From Pseudozyma flocculosa PF-1 (Eukaryota > Basidiomycota > Ustilaginomycetes > Ustilaginales > Ustilaginaceae): 43,883 bases of DNA. Below the pieces are notes generated by a model. That model saw only the letters and a program-made list of their open reading frames with translations. It was not told the DNA's origin and did no database searches. The stretch covers positions 554,286-598,168 of the forward strand of contig NW_006920884.1 in assembly GCF_000417875.1 (NCBI RefSeq), read 5' to 3'. Both the position numbers and the translations under genes were made by a program. This document shows, in pieces, positions 1 through 9,978 of this stretch (position 1 is the first letter of the stretch; the number at the start of each line of letters is the position of its first letter).

Positions 1-46
1 CGGTGCCGGTGGCGGTGGCGGTGGCGGTGGCGGTGGCGGTGGCGGA
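1..46. repeat. GGTGGC hexamer array at left edge
   Basis: About seven copies of a GGTGGC/GGCGGT hexamer open the window. The array may continue to the left. It lies downstream of the stop codon of the acidic minus-strand gene. I see no gene between it and that stop: bases 47-396 contain only short unsupported frames. Confidence 0.8.
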
Positions 47-396
47 CCCCCGCCGAGAGAGGGTCGAAACAAGGACCGCAGCGCACGAAGGGCCGGCACC
101 GGACGCTAAGGCGCCAGAGCGGCAGGCTGCCTGCTAGGGACGGTGGATGGGATGCCCGCCGTTCGTGCTGGAGGACGTGGTTGATCTTATACGACGCACA
201 TACAGACGCCAGCGGAGGAAAGTCCGCGCTCGCCCGAGATATCAAGATATTGTCCCATCTCTATGGCAGGTCGTCTCGGGACTGCTCGGATGCAGTCGGA
301 TCGGACCGGCTCGGCTCAGTTCAGCTCGTGGTCGTGGTCGCCGGTGCCAGGTCGGCCGTCGAAGCCGCAGCGAATCGCCGACGCCGCGGTGACGGC

Positions 397-1259
397 TTAG
401 ATGCGGCACCATCTGCGTTTGAAAAGGGCCGACTCTTCGTCGGTCCACAAGCGGGCGATGCCAAAGTAGAGCCAGCGCTCGACGCGGTCGAGGACGAGGG
501 CGCAGTCGTCCCTGAGGTCGTCGTCGTCGGCATCGGCCTCTTTCTCTTCGACATTGTCATTGATGACGGTGTCGTGGACGTCGAGCGGGGTCTCGATCCC
601 CTGCTCTCTCTTGCTGACCGCTGTCGAATGGGCAGTCAGGATCTCTTGCAGTAGCGACTTGACGCATTCGACTCGGCGAAGCCACACGCTCGTCGCTGCT
701 GCCTCTTGGTCGTCTTCGTCGTCGTTGGTGCCGTTATCGTCGCCGTTGTCTTGTCCTGTGCCCTCGCCCGCACCTTTGCCCTCGCCTTCGTCTTCATATT
801 CGCCCTCGCCTTCGGCGTTGCCTTCAGCCGCACCCTCATCCTGGACGGCCGGCGCACCAAGGCAAACGCTGCGGTGTCGGTACTCGTCGATCAAATCGGT
901 GAACCGAGACACAAATACGCGCATCCAAACCTCGAGGGACGTCTCGCACAACCTTTTGCCGCCGCCGCTGCCGTCGATGTCGTCGTCGTCTTGGCCATCG
1001 TCGCGACAGCAGACGAGACGCAGGCCGAAACGCGTGTAGAAGTTGGCGAGTTGCGACTCGAGCGGGTGCGGCCGTACCTCTTTATCCGCTCGGACCGGCA
1101 GGGTTGGGAGCGGAGACGCAGAGGGGGTGCGCAAGATCCGCTCTCGTCGTCGTCGGCGGCGGCGGCGGTGTGGCGGCGGGGGAGAGGGCGTGGTGATGCT
1201 TTCGTCGAATGTCGATTGCGGTTCGATGTCCCCGCATCGCCTCGGTGCATCGTCTTTCA

Positions 1260-1327
<68 letters not shown>

Positions 1328-1662
1328 TCCGACGAATCGCCGACGACCACCACCTCCTCCCCTTGCCCGTCGACACCAGCCTGGACGGCACGTGCCGCCT
1401 TCTGCTTGACGCGGCGATCGACGACGGTGGTGGTGTCTGACATTTTGCTCCGTTTGCGCTTGCCCAGCAGACGGGCGCGGCACCGGCGTCGCATCTGCAC
1501 AAAGTTGTGGCAGTTGTTGGACCACGCTGCTTCGTACCACTCTAGCGGATCGATGCTTGGCTGTGCGTCTCCGATCAAAGGCGTCGTCGTCGCCGCCGCG
1601 GCAGCAGCAGCAGCGGCAGGGGGAGCATCGGGGATGGATTCGGCGGCCGGAGTCGTGAACTG

Positions 1663-1695
<33 letters not shown>

Positions 1696-2085
1696 TTGGC
1701 TGTCGCTGTCGACGTTGATGTACACGGGCGACCCTGCATCGAGCGAGGAGGACGAGAAGGACGAGGAGATGGGGGAAAAGAGGGGTACGTCAGTACCTCT
1801 ACAACTAGCCGTTCGCCGAAGACGACGTGGGCCAAGGTAGCGGCGGCGGCGGCGACGACTGACCGTCTCTTGGCTTCTTTGCTCGATGAGGCACACGGTG
1901 GCCGTTTCTCTTGTTGGTTGTTTTGGAGGGCGGCATCGTTTCGTGCGTCGCTGCGATGCGGAGGCGGGGATGTCGAGGATGGGGTCTACTCGGAGCGTTG
2001 GCCTGTTATCCGTCTCGATGGCGAGAGGAGGAGGGGGGGCATTGTAGCATCCACCCGTCGAGGCCCATCCCGTCGTGTCCTGCAT
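397..2085 (-). CDS. Acidic low-complexity protein of unknown function
   Basis: I do not recognise this 562-residue protein. Read as one exon, it has an N-terminal basic/Pro-rich part, a first acidic run (about ten Asp) and an Ala-rich stretch. A short ordered-looking segment rich in Trp, Tyr and Asn follows (around 'DPLEWYEAAW'), then a basic patch, a second poly-Asp tract of about 23 residues, an Arg-rich stretch and a Glu/Gly-rich spacer. The C-terminal third has normal composition with helix-like hydrophobic spacing (segments 'FYTRFGLRLVCC', 'LEVWMRVFVSRFTDLIDEY', 'VLDRVERWLYFGIARLW') and ends in FKRRWCRI. That part argues for a real gene. The alternation of acidic runs with basic patches suggests a nuclear or chromatin-associated protein, but this is inference only. 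The N-terminal 100 residues are the least certain and may include intron or leader. It is divergent from the SDR gene at 2929. Confidence 0.55.
1262..1326. repeat. CGT/GAC trinucleotide array encoding poly-Asp
   Basis: About 21 perfect TCG/GTC triplets. On the minus strand they read GAC and encode the longest poly-Asp run of the acidic unknown protein. Perfect repeats inside a coding exon are prone to length polymorphism. Confidence 0.85.
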
Positions 2086-2928
2086 CGACGCAGGTGCAGC
2101 TGCATCGCCTCGTAGCGCGCCATGGCGACCATGGTAAGCTCTTGCTCTGCCCGCGACTGACGCGGGGGAGGGGAACGAGGTTGTGCTGTGTGTGTGCGCG
2201 ACGAGGCGGGACCGAGTGGGCGACGGTGGAGGCCGCCGGCTGGCGCCAGAGTTTGTTTGATGAGCACGACGACGACAGCAGCGGCGGTGGCGGCAACGAC
2301 GACGAGGGCCTGGAGCGGCGTGGCGACGGATGTTGTGCGTTGGGCCCTTGGTTGAGGTTGAGGCAGAGGCAGATGTTGAGTCTGGCTGATGCTTGGTTGT
2401 TTTTTTTTTTTTTTTCCTGTGTGGCCTGACGAGGCTGGTAGCGTAGACGTGGGGCTGTGGTTGGCCTGGCCACTGTCTGCGAGCTAATGATGTATGCAGT
2501 CCAGGAGGGGGTGCGGTGGCCAGCAGGTTGGCGCGTCTGTCTGCTCGGGGTGAGGCCGACGCGGTGGCTGCGGCTTCAAGGCGAGGCTGGCGAGCAGTCG
2601 AGTAGCGCGGCAGCCGTAGGAGGGTGCAGCCGCCGCCTTGGTTCGGCTTCGGCCTCGGCCTCGGTTTGGGCCCAAGCCTTGTTGCTTGTGGAGGCAGGCG
2701 GGCGGCTTAAGGCCGACGATGGCGCGTTGCATTTCGGCGACCGACAGACGACCTGCCGGAAGCTGGCCTGGGACCTCTGGGCGTCTGGCTGTCGCGGCTT
2801 CGTCTTCCACCGGCCTCCTCCTCTCGCGACCTTCCTCTCCGGCCACCACCACCACCACCGCCACCACCACTTGTTTGCACTCTGCCACTACCATCACCAC
2901 CGCGCGCGCGCACACACACGCACACACC
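2086..2928. promoter_or_regulatory. Divergent intergenic region, acidic gene (-) / SDR gene (+)
   Basis: About 840 bp between two start codons pointing apart. It contains a T16 run at 2400-2415. Immediately before the SDR start it contains a CCA/CAC-rich leader (about 2843-2930) built almost only of C and A. No convincing TATA element was found. Short open frames on both strands have no recognisable product. Confidence 0.4.
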
Positions 2929-4198
2929 ATGAGCCACACCGTCCTCCTCCTCGGCGCCACCGGCTTCGTCGGCGGCCAGATCCTGCACAAGCTCATCACC
3001 TCTCCCCTCTCAGGCCCGGACTCGCCCTCGGTGGGCACCGTCATCGCCCTCGTCTCTGGCGCATCAAAGGCGGCCGCAGTGCGATCCTGGGAATCCTCGC
3101 TCCGCTCCCGGTCCACCAGCACCGTCCTACAGATCGAGGACGTGGACCGTTCCACCCCGCAACACTGGTACAACGCCGTCGAGCAGTGGAGCGCCAACGT
3201 CGACTGCGTCATCAACGCAGCCACCAGCGACGACCTCGACCTCACAAAGGCCATCAACGCCGGCATCATCAAGGCAAAACACAACGGAAGAAAGGCTACC
3301 CTCGTACACCTCAGCGGCGTACAGCTCATCGAGAGCCAGCCCGTCGGCACCTATGTAGAGACGCCAAACTACAACGACGCAGACGCCAAACAGATCCAGA
3401 GCATCGCCGACTCTGCCGCACACCGCCTCATCGACCTCGAGTGAGTGGGCTACCCCTTTTCCATTCGCCTTTTTCCATCGTCCCCGCGCCTGCTCACCCT
3501 CGCGCGTCTTGCCTCGTCTCTCCCCTTTTGCCCGCTCCTCCACCGCCTCCCGCCACCCTCACAGGATCGCCAAGGCCATCAGCGCCGGCGCATTCTGGGG
3601 CTCAATCGTCTGCCCGGCCCTCATCTGGGGCATCTCATCGGGACCGTGCAAGCGCTACTCGGCCATGGTGCCCGACATGGTGCGCAAGTCGCTCCACAAC
3701 AAGCGCGCCACCCACGTCGGCGACGGCACCAACCGCTGGATCCACGTCCACATCGACGAGTGCGTCGACCTCATCCTCGCCCTCGTCGCCGACCACCTCT
3801 CCAACCCCTCGGGCGCCGGCCGCGACCACGCCCTGTTTGGCAGCTTCTTTTTCGCCTCGCACCGGGACCTCGTCGACTTCAAGACGATTGCGCGCGCCAT
3901 CGGACGCGTCCTGGCGCGCCGCGGTATCGTCGAGACCGACGAGCCCATCAGCGTGCCCGCGCCGCCGTTTGACGCACAGCAAAAGGGCGTGCGCATCGAA
4001 GACGGCCAGAGGAGCCAGGAAGACCAAGAGACCGACCGAAAGACGCCCATCTGGCCGTGCAGGACAAACTGCCGCTGCATCGCCAGCCGCGGACCCGCCG
4101 AGCTGGGCTGGAAGTGCACCCGCGCCTACGACGACGCCGCCATCGAGCAAGACGTCGAGGGCGCCCTCGACCTCATCCTCGCCGAGTCGTCAACGTGA
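2929..4198 (+). CDS. Atypical SDR / NAD(P)-binding Rossmann-fold protein
   Basis: Two exons, 2929-3440 and 3565-4198, separated by a 124-nt intron with a GTGAGT donor and ACAG acceptor; the join gives 381 residues. Residues 9-15 (GATGFVG) form the GxxGxxG dinucleotide-binding turn after a first beta strand. Segments 'VDCVINAATSDDLDL' and 'ATLVHLSGVQLI' fit strands 4 and 5 of an extended or atypical short-chain dehydrogenase. The C-terminal part ('GWKCTRAYDDAAIEQDVEGAL') matches the usual end of NAD-dependent epimerase-like fungal proteins. I do not see a clear YxxxK catalytic pair, so it may be an NmrA-like or other non-catalytic sensor-type SDR. The start follows a CA-rich leader. A GTGAGC overlaps the stop codon and could in principle be a donor, but no continuation is evident. 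Substrate unknown. Confidence 0.85.
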
Positions 4199-4286
4199 GC
4201 CGTCATCGTCGAAGGGGTGCGTATGGGCGGGAGTCGAATAGAGGGCAGCGAAGACGCAATGCCAGGCGGAATCAGACCCAGAGCAA

Positions 4287-4379
4287 GAGCGGGTGTGAGA
4301 CCGAGAGCGAGAGCGGGTGTGAGACCGAGAGCGAGAGCGGGTGTGAGACCGAGAGCGAGAGCGGGTGTGAGACCGAGAT
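4287..4379. repeat. 24-bp minisatellite, about 4 copies
   Basis: Near-perfect 24-bp units beginning GAGCGGGTGTGAGACCGAGA, repeated about four times in the 3' spacer between the convergent SDR and TIM9 genes. The last copy diverges (GAGATC). The rest of 4199-4638 has no recognisable gene. Confidence 0.9.
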
Positions 4380-4638
4380 CGAGGCCGATTTCCGGAAATG
4401 TAGTCGAGTTTGCATTGCACGACATCGATAGGGCACCGTCGCATAGCAGGTCGAGGCGGGTTGCACTGATTTGGCCGAGAGACGGCATCACTTTTGTTGG
4501 CCCATCATCTTTGCGCTGTTCGAGGGGCGAGGGGCGAAGGGGCATTGAGGCCAGAGAGGAAGAGAGGGCGGGGTCAGAACCTGACACAGGGCCAGACGAA
4601 TTCGAGTCGGCCGTCAAGAGGGAGAAGGGAGGAGCGTC

Positions 4639-5120
4639 TCACTTTTCCTCTGTGAAGCGTGCGCCGACGCGTTCGCTGTGCTTGAGGAACTTGAGGGTGC
4701 AGTTTGTCACGCACGTCTCCTGTGTCGATAGAGGGGAGTGGTGGTGGGGTCAGAGGAGAGACGATTCGATGCATATCCTCGAGCCGCGGAGCCGATGGGG
4801 GAGGGGGCAAGGGAGGCTCACCTCCTTTGTCGAGAGGGCCTTTGAGGTAAAGTCGTTGCAGCACGACTCAAAGCACCGCTCGACGAGACCCGTGTAGAGG
4901 CGCATAAAGTCCTTCATCTGCTTCTGCTCGATCACGCGGTGCATCGCCTGCTGCTCGGACGAGGAAAAGTTGGAGACTGTCCGAGCAGAGGCGAGAGGGG
5001 GATGTCAGTGCGGAGAAAAAGAGAGGCGCGGGCGGTGAGTTTCGATGGTGATGCGCCGCGGAGGATGCGGCGCGGAGACCGAGCGGGAATGCTTGTGTGG
5101 TTGGATTGCTTACAGTCCAT
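4639..5120 (-). CDS. TIM9: Mitochondrial intermembrane-space import chaperone Tim9
   Basis: Three exons on the minus strand: 5114-5120 (only ATGGACT), 4822-4976 and 4639-4719. Introns are 137 and 102 nt with GTAAGC and GTGAGC donors. The spliced product is 80 residues, the normal size for small Tims. It begins [12 protein letters not shown] and contains '[17 protein letters not shown]'. It carries the twin CX3C motifs CFESC and CVTNC, whose cysteines form two disulfides through the Mia40 pathway. The second motif follows the conserved 'KEETC' junction and leads into '[10 protein letters not shown]'. In the family, Tim9 assembles with Tim10 into a hexamer that escorts hydrophobic precursors to TIM22 and the outer-membrane machinery. 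The 7-nt first coding exon is the only way to give the family-typical MDF start, so this start is well supported. It is divergent from TIF6 and convergent with the SDR gene. Confidence 0.95.
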
Positions 5121-5562
5121 TTTGTCGAAGATATGCGTGCGAGTGGAAGGAGATGGGTGGGCAGTGAGCGGGTCAACGGATGATGGTGGTGAGTGGGTCG
5201 GGTGTAGGCCGGGCAAAAGTAGTGGACCTGTTGAGCGACCTCACTCGGAATGCGGGATTCGGAAAGGGCCGAGGAACGCCATCGGATCGGGCAGCCTGGC
5301 GTTGAGCCGTGATCGACCCGAGTCCAAGTCGACTCAGAGCAGAGTCAGACGAGGCCCGCCAGACCTCTTGCTCCACTTTTTTGGGCAGCCGTCGTCGAGT
5401 CCCGATGGCCGAGAGCGGCTGCGCTGGGCGCTGGGAGCTGGGCGGCCGGTGCGGGCGGGGGCGGGCGGGAAATTTTCTTCGTGGCTCAGCCGGCCAACCT
5501 CGCTCCCTCGCCCCGCGCTGCCTCGCCCGGACATCTTTGTGCATGGCGCATTGCCCGCCCGC

Positions 5563-5568
5563 TATAAA
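5563..5568 (+). promoter_or_regulatory. TATA box of TIF6
   Basis: GCTATAAAGTCC is the best TATA element I noticed in a divergent spacer. Its orientation and position upstream of the C/A-rich leader fit TIF6. The transcription start cannot be fixed from sequence. Confidence 0.45.
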
Positions 5569-5616
5569 GTCCACTACCACCACCACCACCATCACCGCCA
5601 TCACCGAGCCTCGTCC

Positions 5617-5617
<1 letters not shown>

Positions 5618-5706
<89 letters not shown>
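5618..5706. repeat. (CA)44 microsatellite in the TIF6 leader region
   Basis: An essentially perfect dinucleotide run of about 89 nt between the TATA box and the ATG of TIF6, probably transcribed as part of the 5' leader. It can form Z-DNA, and its length is likely to vary between isolates. Confidence 0.95.
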
Positions 5707-5710
<4 letters not shown>

Positions 5711-5856
5711 CCGCGCCTCGCCTCGCCGCTATCACTCTTGCACACAGACACCTCGCAGCCAACGCCCACCGCCTTCTCACAGCCACCGGGACATCTACCA
5801 ACCTCGACCCAACCCCGCCGACCTAAGCTCCCACACCCGCCGACTCCGCACTCACA

Positions 5857-6744
5857 ATGGCCGTGCGCTGTCAGTTTGAGAACTCGTCCGAGATTGGCGT
5901 CTTTGCGCGCTTGACCAACGCCTACTGCCTCGTCGCCATCGGCGGCAGCGCCAACTTCTACTCTACCTTTGAGGCCGAGCTGGCCGACGTCATCCCCGTC
6001 GTCCACTGCTCCATCGCCGGCACCCGCCTCGTCGGCCGCCTCACCGTCGGAAACCGCCACGGCCTCCTCGTCCCCTCGACCACCACCGACCAGGAACTCC
6101 AGCACCTCCGCAACAGCCTACCGGACAGCGTCGCCATCCAGAGGGTAGAGGAGAGGTTGAGCGCCCTCGGAAACGTCATCGCCTGCAACGGTGCGTTCTG
6201 CCTTCTTCCCAGAGCTCCCTCCGGCATCGGCGGCCACCCCCACGAACGGCGACGACGACGACTGTCCATCTCACCCTTGTTTTCCAAAACCCCTCTGTCA
6301 CCCCTCCTTACCCCCCTTTTCCTCCCCGCGACTACAGACTACGTGGCCATCGTCCACCCAGACCTCGACCGCGAGACCGAGGAAATCATCTCGGACGTGC
6401 TCAAGGTCGAAGTGTTCCGGCAGACGGTGGGCGACAATGTCCTCGTCGGCTCCTACTCGGCCATCTCCAACCAGGGCGCCCTCACCCACCCAAAGACGTC
6501 GCTCCAGGACCAGGACGAGCTCTCGTCGCTCCTCCAGGTGCCCCTCGTCGCGGGCACCGTCAACCGCGGCTCGGACCTCATCGGCGCCGGGTTGGTCGTA
6601 AACGACTTTGCCGCCTTTTGCGGCATGGACGCCACCGCCACCGAAATCTCCGTCATCGAGAGCGTCTTTAGGCTCAATGGCGGACAGCAGACGGGTGAGG
6701 TCGTCAATGAGCTCCGCGACGCACTCGTCGACACCTATGCATAG
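5857..6744 (+). CDS. TIF6: Eukaryotic translation initiation factor 6 (Tif6/eIF6)
   Basis: Exons 5857-6190 and 6338-6744 give 246 residues, the standard eIF6 length. The protein binds the 60S subunit, prevents premature joining with 40S, and is needed for 60S biogenesis in the nucleolus and cytoplasm. Family signatures are clear: an N-terminus '[20 protein letters not shown]', '[14 protein letters not shown]', 'GNRHGLLVP', '[16 protein letters not shown]', '[12 protein letters not shown]' and '[19 protein letters not shown]'. The 147-nt intron (GTGCGT...ACAG) is a multiple of three and has no in-frame stop, so the unspliced frame reads through. Splicing is nevertheless required to create the conserved '[14 protein letters not shown]' junction. 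It is divergent from TIM9 and convergent with the glucosidase II beta gene. Confidence 0.97.
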   Translation: MAVRCQFENSSEIGVFARLTNAYCLVAIGGSANFYSTFEAELADVIPVVHCSIAGTRLVGRLTVGNRHGLLVPSTTTDQELQHLRNSLPDSVAIQRVEERLSALGNVIACNGAFCLLPRAPSGIGGHPHERRRRRLSISPLFSKTPLSPLLTPLFLPATTDYVAIVHPDLDRETEEIISDVLKVEVFRQTVGDNVLVGSYSAISNQGALTHPKTSLQDQDELSSLLQVPLVAGTVNRGSDLIGAGLVVNDFAAFCGMDATATEISVIESVFRLNGGQQTGEVVNELRDALVDTYA

Positions 6745-7172
6745 GCCCCCCCCCCCTTCTCCGCCATCATTAGACTTTTTTGCGTTTGTCCCAGTCCTCG
6801 CTTGGCTCCCTCTCTCGTCGCAACGGCCTGCCCCGCCCCATTCGTAATTCGATGCACGAATACCCACGCAACTACCACCACCACCGGCACGCCACCAGCA
6901 TCGCCATCGTCCTCTTCGACCTGGCCGGCCCGTCACCCATGCTCGAAGTGGTCCGCCGGCAATGACAGGAAAGACGATGCCCGTCGGTAGCGACGACGGC
7001 GATGGCGACAACGGCGATGGCGACAACGGCGATGGCGACAACGGCGATGGCGACAACGGCGATGGCGACGACGACAGTCAGTTTCGTGCTGCGCTCTTGT
7101 CCTTCCTGGTTTTCGTCTATGCACTCAAAAAGAAGCTGGTGGGATACAGCGGGAGCGGCAGGTGCGCCGCCG
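6745..7172. other. Convergent 3' spacer TIF6 / glucosidase II beta
   Basis: About 430 bp between two stop codons. It starts with a C-run and holds a 15-bp minisatellite at 6997-7070. No gene is evident. The frames across the repeat (DGDNG or MATTA repeats) are repeat artefacts. Confidence 0.6.
6997..7070. repeat. 15-bp minisatellite, about 5 copies
   Basis: Units of GGCGATGGCGACAAC in tandem, just downstream of both convergent stop codons. Divisible-by-three unit length keeps frames open but no gene is implied. Confidence 0.9.
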
Positions 7173-9480
7173 CTACAACTCGACGTGTTCCGTCTTTGGC
7201 GCCGTCGAGCCAGGAGCCGAATCGGAACCCAAGCCCGAGCCCGAGCCCGAGCTCGAGCTGGCGCTGGCGGGGGGGAAGCAGACGGCCGGCGTCGAGACCT
7301 TGACCGAGTAGATGCACTTTTCCGCCTCAAAGACGTCGAGCAACGCATTGGTCGTGTCGCAGACGAGATCCACCTGTCGTGTGACGGCGAGCAGCAGCAG
7401 CAGCGGGCGGAAATGAGAGGAAGCGGGGGGAAGAGCAAGGCAGGGTAAGGCACGGGCAGGGCAGGGCGCGAAGTCAGGATCGAGTACCGCCCCTCGACGA
7501 CCTCGGCGGGCAGTCGGAAGCGCTCACCACCGCACACTCACGATTGCGCTGCGCACAGGGCCGTTCCAGCATCGCTGGCCGTTGGCGTAGATCTGGTGTC
7601 GCCAGTAGTCGTCCTGGTCGGGCGTAGCGTTGCCCGCCGGGTTCCAGTTGGCAAAGTTGCTGCAGCGAAAGACGATGCAGACGGCGCGGGCGAGCGAGGG
7701 TGGCCAGCAGAGGTCAGCAAAGCATGCCCTGTCGGAAAAGTCGGGAGGGCAAACGGACAGTCGGGCAAGCCAGGCAGGCATGGGCATGGCACAGCACGGG
7801 AGCATGGGAGCACGCCGGCCTCTCCCCCTGCGGAAACTCACCCGAGCGTCACCTGGGCGCCGTACTTGTTCGGAATCTGCTTGATGCGGCCAAAGAAGCA
7901 GTACTCGTACGTGTACTCGCCCAGATCCTTCTGAACGCACTTGTTCTCGAGCGCGCGGAACTCGAGCTGGCGGCCGTACTTTTCGCCAAAGTGGTCGAGC
8001 TTGTTGCGGTACGACGACAGGTCGCCCTCGATGCGGCGGAGCTGGTTGCCGGCGTCGGCGTGGGCGCGCCTGGCCTCGGCCACATTGTCCGGCTCCGCGC
8101 CGTCGCCGCTGCCTCCGGCGCCCTTTGGCCGCATGCGCTTGACGTCCTTGATGACGTTGGCCTTGATGAGCACGTCGAGCAGCGTGTCGACCATGGCCTC
8201 GAAGTAGGGCACCACCGGGTCGGGAAGGTACTCGTGGATGCGGAAGAGGAGGCCGTTGTCGGCGTCGGACACGGCGCCCGGGTCGCCCGAGCCGCCCAGC
8301 CCGCCGTCCATGAGCTCGAGGACGCTGGCCGAGGCGAGCTGGTGCACCTTGTCGGCGGACCAGTCGCCGTCGTCGAACAGCTCGCGCACCTTGACGTTGT
8401 CGGCGTTGATGTCGGCGTCCTTGTCGACCTCGACGCCCTGCTCGTCGGCCTCGGCCTTGGCGGCGGCGGCGGCGGCGGCCGACGTGTCAATGCCGCGCCA
8501 CTGCTTGTATGCGACGACGGCGCCCTTGACGGCCATGTCCTGGTAGTTTGGGTTGTAGCCGCGCGCCAGGTCGTCGAGGAGGAGCGTGAGGGTCTTGAGC
8601 TCCTCTTTGAGCTTGGCGTTCTTGTCGAGCAGCGCCTTCATGGCCGACTGGTGGTCGGTGAGCGTTGCGTACAGAGCTGCGAAAAGGGGTGCGCGGCGGC
8701 GAGACGGGGGGAGCAGGGGCGGCGGCGGCGGCGGCGGCGGCATGAGTGAGTTAGTTGCCTGGCCAAGCCGGGCATGCATGTATACCGTCGAGCGGACCGG
8801 TACTCACGGGTCTTTAGCTTTGCCTCGATGACGGCCTTGTCCATCGACTCTGCGGCCTCGAGGGCCTGCTTGAGGCGGTGCTCCCTTTCGCGCGCCACCT
8901 CGATTTCGACTTCGAGCTTGGCCACCTCGCTCTCGAGGCTCTCGCGCTCCTTTCTACCGTCGGCGATGTACTTTTCGCGGATCTTTGCGCCGGCCCTGCG
9001 CACGTTTTCGAGCTCTGCCATGCGTTTTCGGTGCTCCTTGCCCACCTTTGCGCAGCGGTCGGGGCAGTGTACCTTGCCGTCGGTCTCGTCGGAGCCGTCG
9101 CAGCACTCTGGGTCGCAGATGCCGTCGTTTACGCGGCTGGAGCGGATGCGGGCTGGGATGTGGCCGTTGTTGTGGCAGTAGAAGGAGGCGTTGGGGCAGG
9201 CCGAGGTGCCCGGCTCGTCGCTGCCGTCGGGGCAGTCGCAGTAGTCGTCGTTGACGGCGGACCACTTGATGTCTTTGGAGCCGTCGAGGCACTTCCACCG
9301 CTGCTGACCCGTGGCGGGGGTCGTGTAGGGCACGTAACGGTGGGCGTCGCTGGGCGCCACGCCGCGGACGTTTTGGGCATGGCCGGACGAGGACGAGGCG
9401 GACGACGACGAGGATGAGGAGGCGGTGGCCGAAGAGAGCGAGAGGACGCCGGCGGCGAGGGCCAGGTTGAGCTTGACCAT
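7173..9480 (-). CDS. Glucosidase II beta subunit (PRKCSH-like, ER lumen)
   Basis: Four exons on the minus strand: 8808-9480, 7842-8676, 7542-7659 and 7173-7373, joining in frame to 608 residues. A hydrophobic signal peptide (about residues 1-20) leads into paired cysteine-rich LDL-receptor-A-like repeats ('DDYCDCPDGSDEPGTSAC', 'DGICDPECCDGSDETDG') that bind calcium in this family. A charged coiled-coil region follows ('RKERESLESEVAKLEVEIE'), then an acidic/Ala-rich middle. A C-terminal MRH lectin domain (about residues 480-575) contains 'YCFFGRIKQIP', 'GQRCWNGPVRS' and 'EKCIYSVKVSTPAVC', carrying the Q, R, E and Y expected to bind mannose. The subunit retains the catalytic alpha subunit in the ER and presents N-glycans for trimming of the inner glucoses. 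The last four residues are HVEL, a variant of the HDEL retrieval signal. The start is the ATG that gives the signal peptide. Confidence 0.95.
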
Positions 9481-9978
9481 GGCGGGCGCGGCGAGGGGCG
9501 AGGAGCGAGGCGTGAGGGTAGGAACGGGGCCCGAGGGGGGAAGATGCCAGCGAGGCAGTTGGGGGATGGTGGTGATGGACAGAGGGACGTGCAGAGGGAG
9601 AGAGCCATGAGAGAGCGGGCTCGGGCCACCTTTGGGGCTGCGTGCCGTCCGTCGCCTGAGGGTGGGCCTGGCTGGCCTGGCTGGCTGGCCTGGCTGGGCT
9701 GCCCGCCTTCTGGCTGTCACGTTGCTCTGCTCTCGCCCGAGTGGACTGTTTGGCAGACCATTGTGGAGAGGCTGGGCCCGGCCAGGCCTGCCCGACTGGC
9801 GCGGCGAGGCGCGCTGGGTTGCAGCGGGTGTTGGTCTCGGTCCTCGTACCAGCAACCACCTTCGCCCCCCCTTTCCACCAACTTCATCCTACCTCCCTCA
9901 CCGCCTCGCCGCAAGTCACACCCAGCGCACACCTGATTGGTTCATACACCCGCCCTCGACACGCTGCCACCCGTCCCC
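9481..9978. promoter_or_regulatory. Divergent promoter region, glucosidase II beta / Tctex1 gene
   Basis: A 498-bp spacer between divergent starts, rich in CCTGG/GGCTGG short repeats around 9660-9710. No TATA box was identified on either strand. Confidence 0.4.

Larger units (their letters stand above)
5121..5856. promoter_or_regulatory. Divergent TIM9/TIF6 promoter region
   Basis: A 736-bp spacer between divergent start codons. A canonical TATAAA lies at 5563-5568, oriented for TIF6 and about 290 nt before its ATG. It is followed within 10 nt by CCACTACCACC-type C/A-rich sequence and then by a long CA array. The TIM9 side shows no obvious TATA box. Confidence 0.5.

Noticed and set aside
5857..6744. 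Unspliced 295-residue form of TIF6
   Set aside because: Reading through the 147-nt stretch breaks the conserved [12 protein letters not shown] segment, and good splice sites border it.
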